Below, piece after piece: positions 9,042 through 17,633 of a DNA stretch of 64,000 nucleotides (position 1 is its first letter; every line of letters starts with the position of its first letter). Position numbers and translations under genes: made by a program. The stretch comes from Oscillospiraceae bacterium (GTDB taxonomy: Bacteria; Bacillota; Clostridia; Oscillospirales; Acutalibacteraceae), in contig SVPP01000009.1 in NCBI GenBank assembly GCA_015065765.1, positions 38,366-102,365 on the forward strand, read 5' to 3'. The notes beneath the pieces were generated by a model. It did no database searches. It saw only the letters and a program-made list of their open reading frames with translations, and was not told the origin of the DNA.

Positions 9042-9074
9042 CAAAAATACCGTCCCGGGAATCCGAGACGGTTA
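9042..9074 (-). terminator. Rho-independent terminator after rpmA
   Basis: On the minus strand, ACCGTCTCGG, loop ATTC, CCGGGACGGT with one mismatch, then a T run. It ends the rplU-prp-rpmA operon. Confidence 0.85.
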
Positions 9075-9090
9075 AAAGCTTATTTTTTAA

Positions 9091-9372
9091 TTACTGCTCT
9101 GCGTAGATGCTTACTCTCTTGCGATCCTTGCCGACTCTTTCGAATCTTACAACGCCGTCTGTAAGAGCAAAGAGTGTATCGTCCTTACCTTTACCTACGT
9201 TTGCGCCGGGATGGATGTGAGTACCACGCTGTCTTACAAGGATGTTACCTGCAAGAACAAACTGACCGTCTGCTCTCTTTACGCCAAGTCTCTTTGACTC
9301 TGAGTCACGACCGTTACGTGTTGAACCCATACCTTTTTTATGAGCAAATAACTGAATGTTAATTTTAAGCAT
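9091..9372 (-). CDS. rpmA: 50S ribosomal protein L27 with cleavable N-terminal extension
   Basis: A 93-residue protein near the peptidyl-transferase centre of the large subunit. The start was set at [14 protein letters not shown] because GGAGGTG lies 6 bases upstream. The extension IQLFA before HKKG is the Firmicutes form that must be removed by the Prp protease before assembly, and that protease is encoded immediately upstream, overlapping by 8 bases. The conserved [14 protein letters not shown] and [13 protein letters not shown] segments are intact. Confidence 0.97.
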   Translation of the reverse strand: MLKINIQLFAHKKGMGSTRNGRDSESKRLGVKRADGQFVLAGNILVRQRGTHIHPGANVGKGKDDTLFALTDGVVRFERVGKDRKRVSIYAEQ

Positions 9373-9691
9373 TTTCTGCACCTCCATAAATTACTTTGAG
9401 ATTTTTTCGGTAATCCTTTGCCAATTCGCGTATGTGAAAAGAAAAACCTTCAAGAAGATTTTCTGCTTCTTCGGTAGCATCGTGAAGAATCACTTTCATG
9501 TATCCGTCTTCATTAACCTCGGCATCTACTTTCAATTTCAGCACTTCTGTTAAAGTGTTGACTGTCATGTAGCATGCTGAAGAGACTGCGGCACACAGAA
9601 TATCGTTTCCTCTCTCTGCAAGTCCTGAATGACCTTTCACCTCGAAGCCTTCAATTTCACCGCTTTTGGTAAAAAATTTTACGGTAATCAT
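9365..9691 (-). CDS. prp: Ribosomal-processing cysteine protease Prp
   Basis: A 108-residue protein of the YsxB/Prp family, which removes the N-terminal extension of L27. The catalytic histidine is in [11 protein letters not shown] near residue 21 and the cysteine in ILCAAVSSA near 33, at the usual spacing. It lies between rplU and rpmA, the standard Firmicutes order, and overlaps rpmA, its substrate gene, by 8 bases. Confidence 0.94.
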   Translation of the reverse strand: MITVKFFTKSGEIEGFEVKGHSGLAERGNDILCAAVSSACYMTVNTLTEVLKLKVDAEVNEDGYMKVILHDATEEAENLLEGFSFHIRELAKDYRKNLKVIYGGAENA

Positions 9692-9698
9692 TTAAGAT

Positions 9699-10010
9699 TT
9701 ACGCGTTGATGGCTGCGATTTCAACCTTAGTGTAGGGCTGTCTGTGGCCTTTCTTTCTCTTCTCGTTCTTCTTTGACTTGTAAGTGAAAACTACCACTTT
9801 CTTAGCCTTGCCGTTTTTGATAGCCTTAGCTGTTACTGTTGCACCCTCAACATAAGGAGCACCAACAACGATGCCATCTTCCTTGCCTACAGCGATAACC
9901 TTATCAAAGGTAATCTCGGAGTCTGCTTCAACATCAAGCTTTTCAATGTAGAGAGCTTCGCCTGCTTCTACCTTGTACTGCTTTCCGCCGGTTTCGATAA
10001 TTGCGTACAT
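9699..10010 (-). CDS. rplU: 50S ribosomal protein L21
   Basis: A 103-residue large-subunit protein that binds 23S rRNA. The start was placed at [14 protein letters not shown], the universal L21 N-terminus; seven extra in-frame codons upstream come from the leader. The C-terminal [17 protein letters not shown] segment is typical. It is the first gene of the rplU-prp-rpmA operon and is preceded by an L21-type leader RNA. Confidence 0.97.
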   Translation of the reverse strand: MYAIIETGGKQYKVEAGEALYIEKLDVEADSEITFDKVIAVGKEDGIVVGAPYVEGATVTAKAIKNGKAKKVVVFTYKSKKNEKRKKGHRQPYTKVEIAAINA

Positions 10011-10110
10011 TGGTTCTTCAACCTCTTTCATATAGTCTCGCTACCCTCTTCCAGTTACGGTAAACTGCGGGTGTTGGACGCACCAACTTTGGGAACCCGA
10101 GGTATGCGGC
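10011..10110 (-). promoter_or_regulatory. L21 leader RNA (ribosomal-protein autoregulatory leader)
   Basis: The roughly 100-nt untranslated leader of rplU holds stacked hairpins. On the minus strand, GTTGG-TGCGT-CCAAC (10073-10087) is followed by CAGTT-ACCGT-AACTG-type pairing (10052-10067). Placement and elements fit the Firmicutes L21 leader family, thought to bind L21 and control the operon. A covariance search was not possible, so the family call is by position and recall of the motif. Confidence 0.7.
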
Positions 10111-10116
10111 TTAAGT

Positions 10117-10145
10117 ATTATATCATCATAATGCAAGCTTGTCAA
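10117..10145 (-). promoter_or_regulatory. Consensus sigma-A promoter of rplU-prp-rpmA
   Basis: Read on the minus strand: TTGACA, 17-base spacer, TATAAT. Both hexamers are perfect. Transcription would start near 10110, at the 5' end of the L21 leader. Confidence 0.93.
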
Positions 10146-10151
10146 TACTTT

Positions 10152-11003
10152 TTATCTATTTTTTCTGTTTTCTGCTGCCTTCACTGTATTCTTCATCAGC
10201 ACGGCAATAGTCATAGGTCCTACACCGCCCGGAACAGGTGTGATAAATGATGCTTTTTCCTTCACATTTTCAAAATCCACGTCACCACAAAGCTTGCCGC
10301 TTTCAAGACGATTGATCGCAACATCAATGACAACTGCATTTTCTTTTACCATATCTGCAGTAATAAGACCAACCTTACCTACTGCACTGACAAGAATATC
10401 TGCCTCTCTTGTAAATGAAGCAAGATCCTTTGTTCTTGAATGACAGACGGTAACAGTTGCATTTTCCTTAAGAAGGAGCATTGTCATAGGCTTGCCCACA
10501 ATATTGCTTCTGCCTACAACCACACAATTTTTACCTGCAATTTCAATTTCGTACTCCTTGAGCATTTCCATTACACCTGCAGGTGTGCAGGGAAGAAAAG
10601 TATAGTCGCCAATCATAATGTGACCTACATTTTCAGGATGAAACGCGTCAACATCCTTACGGGGAGAAATTGAATTGATTACATTCTTCTCACAGATATG
10701 CTTCGGCAACGGAAGCTGACAGAGAATTCCGTCAACACTGTCGTCAGAATTGAGCTCATCAATAAGAGAAAGAAGCTCTTCCTCAGTTGTATCCTCAGGC
10801 AAAGCATATTCGAGAGATTTTATTCCAAGCTCTGCGCATGACTTTTTCTTGTTATTGACATAAACTCTCGATGCCGGATTGTCACCTACAATTATTACTG
10901 CAAGACAAGTTTCAATGCCCTCACCTTTAAGTGCCTCTACCTCATCTTTCAGATTATTTTTAAGCTTTGCCGATAAAGCTTTACCGTCAATTATCACTGC
11001 CAT
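10152..11003 (-). CDS. folD: Bifunctional methylenetetrahydrofolate dehydrogenase/cyclohydrolase
   Basis: Interconverts 5,10-methylene-, methenyl- and 10-formyl-tetrahydrofolate for purine and one-carbon metabolism. At 283 residues it has normal length. The active-site Tyr-Lys region is YVNNKKKSCAELGI near 50-63, QLPLP lies near 100, the NADP fold has VVVGRSNIVGKPM near 160, and PGGVGPMTIAVL is at the C-terminus. The ATG lies inside the end of lgt with a 17-base overlap, so the two are coupled. Confidence 0.97.
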   Translation of the reverse strand: MAVIIDGKALSAKLKNNLKDEVEALKGEGIETCLAVIIVGDNPASRVYVNNKKKSCAELGIKSLEYALPEDTTEEELLSLIDELNSDDSVDGILCQLPLPKHICEKNVINSISPRKDVDAFHPENVGHIMIGDYTFLPCTPAGVMEMLKEYEIEIAGKNCVVVGRSNIVGKPMTMLLLKENATVTVCHSRTKDLASFTREADILVSAVGKVGLITADMVKENAVVIDVAINRLESGKLCGDVDFENVKEKASFITPVPGGVGPMTIAVLMKNTVKAAENRKNR

Positions 11004-11979
11004 CGTTTTCTACCTCTGTTTCTAACGTAAACTCTTGTGGAACTCTTTCACTTTTCGGAATTCTTGAACCCTCAGGGAAAAAGTCCACGCCCTCAATTGG
11101 TTTGGGATGTTTTATAAACTTAACAAGAAGCGCAACAAGAACTGCTGCGAACGCAACTACCACAACTGCAGAAAGAAGCTGTGAAACTCTGATTGTTGTA
11201 TCGCCGATATAAAGGCTGTCTGTTCTCAGACCTTCAAAAATTGCTCTTCCAATGCCGTACCAGATTCCGTAGCAAAGGAAAATCTGACCGCTGAATCTTC
11301 GGAATTTTCTCAAAATGACATAGAGAATAGCAAAACCGACAAGACACCACAGTGATTCATAAAGGAATGTAGGATGAACATATCCTCCCGGGTTCATGGT
11401 TATGCCTTTTTCTGCAAAAAGCTCCTGATTGGACAATATGTAGTCCATGGTTTTCTCGCTTCTCATTCCCCACGGAAGGTCCGTGTTTATACCAAACGCT
11501 TCCTGATTCATGAAGTTGCCCCATCTGCCGATTCCCTGACCGATAAGAAGACTCATTCCCGCCATATCAAGAAGATTATAAAAGTTAAGTTTATTCACCT
11601 TGCAGGTAATATATGCTGCAAGAAGTCCACCAATAATACCGCCATAAATGGCCAGACCGCCGTGCCATATTTTGAAAATCTCGTCAAGATGGTGGGCATA
11701 GTAGTCCCATTCAAAAGCAACGTAATAAAGTCTTGCGCCTAAAATTCCGCCCACTGTGCCGAAAATAAGAACATCAAGCATTTTATCGATACTCATACGC
11801 CATTTCCATGCCTGTCTGCCCCCAAAGAGAACTGCAAGCAGAAAACCGAAAGCAATAATTGCACCATACCATTTTATTGACATTTCGCCAAGAAAGGGAA
11901 TTTCAAACTGTGCAAGGACAGAGGGGACGGAAATCCCCTTCTCCAATCCTTTGAAATAAACCATTGTGTAATCAGCCAT
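10987..11979 (-). CDS. lgt: Prolipoprotein diacylglyceryl transferase
   Basis: Attaches diacylglycerol from phosphatidylglycerol to the lipobox cysteine of prelipoproteins. It is 330 residues with about seven membrane segments. Family signatures are WHGGLAIYGGIIGG near 104-117 and GQGIGRWGNFMNQEAFG near 148-164, with the conserved Arg, Asn and Glu. A charged tail of about 45 residues follows the last helix. It can act on the lipoproteins at 5794 and 20596 in this window. AGGTAGG precedes the ATG, 13 bases after the M16 pair. Confidence 0.97.
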   Translation of the reverse strand: MADYTMVYFKGLEKGISVPSVLAQFEIPFLGEMSIKWYGAIIAFGFLLAVLFGGRQAWKWRMSIDKMLDVLIFGTVGGILGARLYYVAFEWDYYAHHLDEIFKIWHGGLAIYGGIIGGLLAAYITCKVNKLNFYNLLDMAGMSLLIGQGIGRWGNFMNQEAFGINTDLPWGMRSEKTMDYILSNQELFAEKGITMNPGGYVHPTFLYESLWCLVGFAILYVILRKFRRFSGQIFLCYGIWYGIGRAIFEGLRTDSLYIGDTTIRVSQLLSAVVVVAFAAVLVALLVKFIKHPKPIEGVDFFPEGSRIPKSERVPQEFTLETEVENDGSDN

Positions 11980-11992
11980 AAATACCTACCTT

Positions 11993-13267
11993 TCACGCAG
12001 GAAGAATTACTGACAAAGAAGAATATCTTTCATCAAGAATTTCTTTCAGGAATTCATTTGCTTCATCGCATGTGAGAATTTTCAGTGTTTCAAACTCATC
12101 GAAAAGTCCCTCGTTCATAAAATCTGCTGCAATAAGATTATTTGCAAGCTCGTCAACATCATTGTATGACATGATTTCTCTTCCGTAAAGCTTCTTTCTT
12201 GCTCTTTCAAAATCCTCACTGCCGATTCCTGTTTCTTTAAAACATCTGATTTTATCTTTGATGATTTCGCTTGTCTTTTTCGGATCACAGGATTCACCTG
12301 AAAAAATCATTGAACTGTAACCGAAGCCTGTGAAATATTCCGTTGAAAAGGTCGGATTGATAAGCTCTGCATCAATAAGTTCACTATAGAGGTCAGATGT
12401 GTTACCTGCGATCGCTTCGAGAATAATATTACCGAGCAACTCCTCTTTCAGTGTACGCTCAGGATTTGAAAGCATTTCCTTGAAGCCGAGAGAGAAAATC
12501 GGAGAAGCTACAGACAGTTTTTCTTCAACATAATCTGTCACAACCTCTTTCTCTTCTTCAAAAACCTTTCTGTCAACAGAGAACGGTTCATCCTCTGTCA
12601 GAAGTCTGTCTGCAATTTCTATAACCTCTTCAACATTTACATTACCTGCAATTGCAAGTGCCATATTGCCGAGATTATAAAAATCATCATAACATTTATA
12701 AAGAAGATCTGCTGAAATTTCTGCGATAGATGCCTCTGTTCCTGCAATATCAATTCTCACAGGGTGATTTTTATACATAGCACAAAGAAGATTGAAAAGC
12801 ACTCTCCAGTCGGGAACATCTCTGTACATTCTGATTTCCTGACCGATAATTCCCTGCTCTTTCTCAACTGTTTTCTGAGTGAAATAAGGATGTCTTACAA
12901 AATCAAGAAGTATTTCAAGATTCTGATTGAAATTTCCCGAGCATGAGAACAGATAACAGGTTTTATCAAATGATGTGTAAGCATTTGCAGATGCACCTGT
13001 TTTTGCAAATCTTTCAAAAGCATCAAGCTCTTCACTTTCAAAAAGCTTGTGTTCAAGGAAATGAGCAATACCTTCGGGAACCTCTGTATATTTTTCTTCA
13101 CCGCTCTTTCTGAAAGCAGTGTCTATTGAACCGTAGCGTGTTCCGAAAACAGCATAGGTGCTTGAGTAATTTTCTTTCGGGAAAACATAAATCTTAAGAC
13201 CTGATGTGTGATCTATCTTATAATATCTTTCGCCTAAAAGGTCATTTTTTATTTCTTTTGTTTCCAT
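11993..13267 (-). CDS. M16 family zinc peptidase, active subunit type (YmfH-like)
   Basis: A 424-residue pitrilysin-family protein. The inverted zinc motif HFLEHKLFE (HxxEH) is present near residue 69, with the distal Glu expected in the EQGIIGQEI region near 138. It is encoded 2 bases downstream of a second M16 protein that lacks HxxEH, the usual YmfH/YmfF arrangement in Firmicutes, where the two probably form a heterodimer. There is no signal peptide, so it is cytoplasmic. GAGGAGG precedes the ATG. The substrate is unknown. Confidence 0.9.
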   Translation of the reverse strand: METKEIKNDLLGERYYKIDHTSGLKIYVFPKENYSSTYAVFGTRYGSIDTAFRKSGEEKYTEVPEGIAHFLEHKLFESEELDAFERFAKTGASANAYTSFDKTCYLFSCSGNFNQNLEILLDFVRHPYFTQKTVEKEQGIIGQEIRMYRDVPDWRVLFNLLCAMYKNHPVRIDIAGTEASIAEISADLLYKCYDDFYNLGNMALAIAGNVNVEEVIEIADRLLTEDEPFSVDRKVFEEEKEVVTDYVEEKLSVASPIFSLGFKEMLSNPERTLKEELLGNIILEAIAGNTSDLYSELIDAELINPTFSTEYFTGFGYSSMIFSGESCDPKKTSEIIKDKIRCFKETGIGSEDFERARKKLYGREIMSYNDVDELANNLIAADFMNEGLFDEFETLKILTCDEANEFLKEILDERYSSLSVILPA

Positions 13268-13269
13268 TC

Positions 13270-14553
13270 TTATTCCTCCTCTCCTGTGCCGTCACCTGAG
13301 AGCATATAAATAGTATCAAGTGTAATTTTTTCTGCTGCAGTCTTGATTTCATCTGCAGTCACTTCATTAATTTTCTCTGCATAATCCTGAGGAAGAATAA
13401 TTTCCTCATCAAGAACTCTTGTACCAACCCACGCATCAATGCTTTCAGGAGTATCTCCGACCGAAAGAAATGCATCCGTCAGACCTTTCTTCGATTTTTC
13501 GACATCCTCAGATGTAAACTTTCCGTCCTTCATATTCTGAAGCTCTTCAAGAATTGCATCAGTTGCTTTCTTTTCGTTTTCATCCTCGATACCGCTCTGA
13601 ACAAGAATGAATCCCTTATCCTTGACAAACTGAGCTGAGCAATAATAACAAAGGCTCATTTTTTCTCTCACATTCATAAAGAGCCTTGAATAAGGTCCAC
13701 CGCCGAACATATCAACTGCAACTCTTGTTGGGAAAAAGTTTTCATCACGGCTTTCAAGACCTGTTCTCAGTCCCATAACAAGTTTACCCTGTTTTACAGC
13801 CTGCTTCTCATCAATCTTTTGCGTTTCCTTTGCAACTGGCTCAAAGCGTGTTTCGATTGTGCAGACTTCTGTTCTGTCGATTTCTGAAAATCTTTCTTTC
13901 AACTGTTCTGTTATTCCGTCATCAGATTCACCTACAAAAGTAAACTGAATAACTGCATTTTCAAGATAAGCTTTCCACGCAGCGAGAAGTCTTTCATTTG
14001 TGACGTTGCGGATTTCATCGCGGCACCCAAATCTGCCCTTGCCATAATTTTCGCCTTTGAACATTTCTTCCACGAGTCTGTCTTTGGCATAAATTCTCTT
14101 TTCGCTGAACTCACTGTCTATTTTTTCAATGAGAAGTCTTTTTTCAAGTTCTATATCTTCTTCAGCAAAATTTCCGTTTTCGAGCTTGGGCTCAAAAAGG
14201 ACATCAAGAAGAAGCTCCGTACAATTCTTTGATATTCCCTCATCAGAGAGAGCAAATCTGTCACTGACTGAAACAATTCTGAAACAGATATCCTGACTGT
14301 CACCGGTTTTTGAAACGCCACACGCAAGAGATGCTCCGTAAAGCTCAGCAAGACGCCTGTTGAGAGCAGTCATTGTAGGATATTTTGCACATCTTCTTCT
14401 GAGCATATAACACAGAAGTGCATTTGCTTCCATATCGCTTTCGAGAGGAAGAACGATATGCACACTCATAACATTTGTCTTAAAATGCTCTGCTTTCACA
14501 AAGCAGGCCCTGACACCGTTCGCTATTTCTGTTTTCACCACATTTTCAATCAT
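13270..14553 (-). CDS. M16 family peptidase-like protein without zinc motif (YmfF-like)
   Basis: A 427-residue M16-fold protein. The segment that would carry HxxEH reads LLCYMLRRRC, so it is a non-catalytic partner type. The later GGGPYSRLFMNVREKMSLCYY segment, with the Arg and Tyr that bind substrate in M16 enzymes, is kept. It is the first gene of a run that continues through the active partner, lgt and folD on the minus strand. A -10 TATAAT at 14591-14596 with a weak -35 lies about 40 bases upstream. Confidence 0.88.
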   Translation of the reverse strand: MIENVVKTEIANGVRACFVKAEHFKTNVMSVHIVLPLESDMEANALLCYMLRRRCAKYPTMTALNRRLAELYGASLACGVSKTGDSQDICFRIVSVSDRFALSDEGISKNCTELLLDVLFEPKLENGNFAEEDIELEKRLLIEKIDSEFSEKRIYAKDRLVEEMFKGENYGKGRFGCRDEIRNVTNERLLAAWKAYLENAVIQFTFVGESDDGITEQLKERFSEIDRTEVCTIETRFEPVAKETQKIDEKQAVKQGKLVMGLRTGLESRDENFFPTRVAVDMFGGGPYSRLFMNVREKMSLCYYCSAQFVKDKGFILVQSGIEDENEKKATDAILEELQNMKDGKFTSEDVEKSKKGLTDAFLSVGDTPESIDAWVGTRVLDEEIILPQDYAEKINEVTADEIKTAAEKITLDTIYMLSGDGTGEEE

Positions 14554-14654
14554 TCCGATTACCTCGTTTCAATTAAAAATTCTAAATTTTATTATACCAC
14601 ATATATGTTGTGATTTTCTACTGTTTTAATAATTTATTTTAATTAAATTGTTTG

Positions 14655-14683
14655 TTGACTTTTCTTTTATTATACAGTATAAT
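14655..14683 (+). promoter_or_regulatory. Sigma-A promoter of the ArsB/NhaD-type transporter
   Basis: TTGACT at 14655-14660, 17-base spacer, TATAAT at 14678-14683. Transcription would start near 14690 and leave a leader of about 130 nt before the ATG at 14820. Confidence 0.9.
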
Positions 14684-14703
14684 CAATTTTGTAATTCATA
14701 AAT

Positions 14704-14800
14704 GGTGGAGTCTGTCATAAAATGCAATAGCATTTTATTTATGAATATACGCATGGGAATACCCTTGCCATCATCTGAACTCCGCCGTGAGTTCTTTTTT
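14704..14800 (+). promoter_or_regulatory. Riboswitch-like leader with three-way junction and overlapping terminator
   Basis: Three stems can be drawn. P1 pairs GGTGGAGT (14704-14711) with ACTCCGCC (14779-14786). P2 is a perfect 9-bp hairpin, ATAAAATGC-AATA-GCATTTTAT (14717-14738). P3 is GCATGGG-AATA-CCCTTGC (14751-14768) with one T-T mismatch. The 3' strand of P1 shares bases with a terminator hairpin at 14777-14800, so P1 and terminator are mutually exclusive. This would make a ligand-stabilised ON switch, fitting an efflux or antiport gene. I could not match it to a named class from memory. Confidence 0.65.
14777..14800 (+). terminator. Conditional terminator in the transporter leader
   Basis: GAACTC (14777-14782), loop CGCCGT, GAGTTC (14789-14794), then six T. 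It lies 20 bases before the start codon, so full termination here would silence the gene. Its 5' arm is also used by the P1 stem of the leader. Confidence 0.75.
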
Positions 14801-14819
14801 ATTATAAGGAGATGTTAAA

Positions 14820-16196
14820 ATGAGTCCGATTACAATCACTGCGCTTGTCATCTTCGCCATAACATATGTGCTGATGATGGCTTTTCAGAAAATCCGACCT
14901 CACGTGGTAGTGGGTGCTGCATTGATTTTCGTCGTCCTGGGAGTTATCGCTTCCGTCAACCCATCCATTTTCGGAGAAGGTTTTTTCTTGCTCAATTCAG
15001 GAGAAAGCTACAACTATGGCTTTGCCCAGGCATTACAGGAAACCGACTGGAACGTTATCATGATGATTGCGGGTACAATGGGTACTGTTTTCCTGTTCAT
15101 CGAATCGAAAATGCCTCAACTTATGTCTGACGTGCTCATTTCAAAAATGCCCAATATGAAATGGGTTGTAGTTGCACTTTCACTTTTCGCAGGTATTGTT
15201 TCAGCCTTTGTTGACAACGTAGCTACAGTTCTTATGATTGCCCCTGTTGCCCTTGCTTTCTGCAAAAAGGTCAACATTTCCCCTGTGCCTTCGATTATAT
15301 GTATTGCTGTTTCCTCAAACCTTCAGGGTGCAGCAACGCTTGTGGGTGACACAACATCAATCCTTCTTGCAAAACAGGCAGGACTTGATTTCTCAGACTT
15401 CTTTGTTCACGACGGTCACGTCGGCATGTTCTGGGTAGTCCAAGCAGGTGCCATCGTCAGCGCACTTATTATCCTCTTTATGTTCAGAAAAGACAAAAAC
15501 AAGGTCGAATTCAGTGGCAGAACAAAAGTCGAGGACAAATTCCCCACATTTCTCCTTGTAGGAACAGTAGTAGCACTTATCGCTGTTTCATTCATCCCCT
15601 ACAAAGAAAACGCCCTTCCCGGCCAGTTCTACAAACCCGGCATTACAAATGGTGTTATTTGTATTGCATTTTTCCTCATAGGTGTTATAAGAGAGCTCTT
15701 TGTTAAGAAAAACAAAACGGTCGTCAAAGAGGCTTTCAAGGAAATTGACTATTATTCAATTATACTGCTCACAGGTCTCTTCATTGTAATCGGCGGTATC
15801 AAAAACGCAGGTGTTATTGATGTTATCGGCAACGCAATCGCATCTCTCGGCTCAGGCTCACCATTTATTGTTTATACTGTCATCGTATGGATGAGCGTTC
15901 TTCTGTCAGCATTTATTGATAACATTCCTTATACAGCAACAATGCTTTCAATTGTTCCTGTTATCGCAGAGGGTGTAGGTATCGAGCCCACACTTCTTTA
16001 CTATGGTCTTCTCTGCGGTGCAACCCTTGGCGGAAACCTGACTCCTATAGGTGCAAGTGCAAACATTACAGGTATCGGTATCCTCAGAAAAGAAGGCTAT
16101 GAAGTCAAATCCACTACCTTCATGAAATACGGTGTTCCATTTACAATGGCAGCAGTTACTACCGGTTACATAATGCTCTGGTTCATCTGGAAATAA
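14820..16196 (+). CDS. ArsB/NhaD-type (ion transporter superfamily) permease
   Basis: A 458-residue membrane protein with about 11-12 helices. The two inverted halves each carry the superfamily motif: SAFVDNVATVLMIAPVALAF then NLQGAATLVGDTTSIL in the first, and SAFIDNIPYTATMLSIVPVI then GATLGGNLTPIGASANI in the second. These families exchange Na+/H+ or move dicarboxylates, citrate or arsenite; the substrate cannot be decided from the sequence. AAGGAG precedes the ATG. It is monocistronic, with its own promoter, a leader with riboswitch-like features and a strong 3' terminator. The leader suggests control by the transported ion or metabolite. Confidence 0.88.
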   Translation: MSPITITALVIFAITYVLMMAFQKIRPHVVVGAALIFVVLGVIASVNPSIFGEGFFLLNSGESYNYGFAQALQETDWNVIMMIAGTMGTVFLFIESKMPQLMSDVLISKMPNMKWVVVALSLFAGIVSAFVDNVATVLMIAPVALAFCKKVNISPVPSIICIAVSSNLQGAATLVGDTTSILLAKQAGLDFSDFFVHDGHVGMFWVVQAGAIVSALIILFMFRKDKNKVEFSGRTKVEDKFPTFLLVGTVVALIAVSFIPYKENALPGQFYKPGITNGVICIAFFLIGVIRELFVKKNKTVVKEAFKEIDYYSIILLTGLFIVIGGIKNAGVIDVIGNAIASLGSGSPFIVYTVIVWMSVLLSAFIDNIPYTATMLSIVPVIAEGVGIEPTLLYYGLLCGATLGGNLTPIGASANITGIGILRKEGYEVKSTTFMKYGVPFTMAAVTTGYIMLWFIWK

Positions 16197-16204
16197 AAGC
16201 TTCA

Positions 16205-16241
16205 AGAGAGTTAAGTTTACAGAAACTTAACTCTCTTTTTA
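16205..16241 (+). terminator. Rho-independent terminator
   Basis: AGAGAGTTAAGTTT and its perfect complement around an ACAG loop form a 14-bp stem, followed by five T. It ends the transporter gene. Confidence 0.92.
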
Positions 16242-16270
16242 TTGCATGTGGGTTTGCTTTATGCTATACT
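16242..16270 (+). promoter_or_regulatory. Promoter of the MATE transporter
   Basis: TTGCAT, 17-base spacer, TATACT, 22 bases before the ATG at 16293 and immediately after the previous terminator. Confidence 0.65.
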
Positions 16271-16292
16271 TACTTTTTGAGGGGTGAAATAT

Positions 16293-17633
16293 ATGTTCGT
16301 AAAAGACAGGCAATTCTATAAATCTCTTTTTACAATGACGCTGACAATTGCGTTGCAGAATGTGATAGTTTTCGGAGTTAACCTTGCAGACAGTATTATG
16401 CTTGGCAGATTTTCGGAGGAAGCATTGTCAGGCGTGGCTCTTGTAAATCAGATTCAGTTTTTACTGCAGATGGTTGTAATCGGCGTAGGTGCAGGAACAC
16501 TGATTTTCTCTTCCCGTGCATGGGGTGCAAGAGACTTGTCTACTGTTAAAAAGATTGCTAACATTGCAATGAAAACAGCTTTGGCACTGTCGCTTGTCAT
16601 ATTTATTCCTGTATTTCTTTTTCCCGAAAATGTTCTTTCACTTCTCTCAAATGAAAAGGACGTTGTTGCAGAAGGCGTAAAATATCTCAGAATAATCTGC
16701 TTTACATATCCTGTTTTTGCTGCAACAAACACACTTCTCTCAACGCTCAGAAGCGTTGAAACCGTTAAAATCGGATTTTACATTTCTCTATCAACCCTTG
16801 TAATAAATGTATGCCTTAACTATCTTCTGATTTTCGGCAATTTCGGATTTCCGCGTCTCGGTGCAGAAGGTGCAGCAATAGCAACAACAGTGGCAAGAAT
16901 AGTTGAGCTTATCATCGTATGTCTTTATGTAAAATTCGGTGACAAAAAGATCTGTCTCAGACTTTCTGATTACGGAAAAATGGATAAAGAATTATTCAGA
17001 GCATATCTGAAAAAAGGAACTCCTGTCCTCTGTTCAAACACTATGTGGGGACTTGCAATGGCGATACAGACTGCCATTTTAGGCCACCTGGGACAAGCTT
17101 CAATAACAGCAGGCAGTATAGCATCAACGGTTTTCCAGATAATCTCCGTTGTTGTTTACGGTTGTGCAAATGCATCAGGTGTTCTTGTAAGTAAAATGAT
17201 AGGCGAAGGAATAGGAAAAAGCTGCAAGCCTTATGTTAAAACACTTCAGATAATATATGTTTCAATAGGCGTTGCAACCTCTCTGTTTCTTTTCCTTATA
17301 AAAGACCTGATATTATCATTTTACGATGTTTCAGCAGATGCAAAAGCTCTTACAACAAAGTTTCTGATAGTACTGTGCGTAACAGTAATCGGCACCTCTT
17401 ACCAGATGTCATGCCTTACAGGAATTGTTGTTTCAGGCGGTGACACAACCTTCATCATGAAAAATGATTTCATTTTCATGTGGCTTATAGTCCTTCCCAT
17501 GGCGGCAATTTTCGCTTTCGTGCTGAAGCTTCCCCCTGAATTTGTTTTCATAGCTCTGAAATCAGACCAGATACTTAAATGTCCTGTGGCATTCATAAGA
17601 ACAAATCGTTATAAGTGGCTCAAAAAGCTTTAA
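16293..17633 (+). CDS. MATE family efflux transporter
   Basis: A 446-residue, 12-helix transporter of the multidrug and toxic-compound extrusion family, which exports cationic compounds against Na+ or H+. The N-half has ADSIMLGRFSEEALSGVALVNQ and the second half the pseudo-repeat GQASITAGSIASTVFQ. The start was set at ATG 16293 because GAGGGG lies 8 bases before it; an in-frame GTG at 16284 falls inside that ribosome site. Its end overlaps the convergent BirA gene by 4 bases. Confidence 0.92.
   Translation: MFVKDRQFYKSLFTMTLTIALQNVIVFGVNLADSIMLGRFSEEALSGVALVNQIQFLLQMVVIGVGAGTLIFSSRAWGARDLSTVKKIANIAMKTALALSLVIFIPVFLFPENVLSLLSNEKDVVAEGVKYLRIICFTYPVFAATNTLLSTLRSVETVKIGFYISLSTLVINVCLNYLLIFGNFGFPRLGAEGAAIATTVARIVELIIVCLYVKFGDKKICLRLSDYGKMDKELFRAYLKKGTPVLCSNTMWGLAMAIQTAILGHLGQASITAGSIASTVFQIISVVVYGCANASGVLVSKMIGEGIGKSCKPYVKTLQIIYVSIGVATSLFLFLIKDLILSFYDVSADAKALTTKFLIVLCVTVIGTSYQMSCLTGIVVSGGDTTFIMKNDFIFMWLIVLPMAAIFAFVLKLPPEFVFIALKSDQILKCPVAFIRTNRYKWLKKL

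Noticed and set aside
9372..9387. A start for L27 five codons earlier than the one chosen
   Set aside because: Those codons contain the GGAGGTG ribosome site, and the family begins with MLK before the LFA cleavage site.
14704..14800. Assigning the leader to the fluoride, Mn (yybP-ykoY) or c-di-GMP classes
   Set aside because: The hairpin order, loop sequences and conserved cores I recall for those classes are not present.
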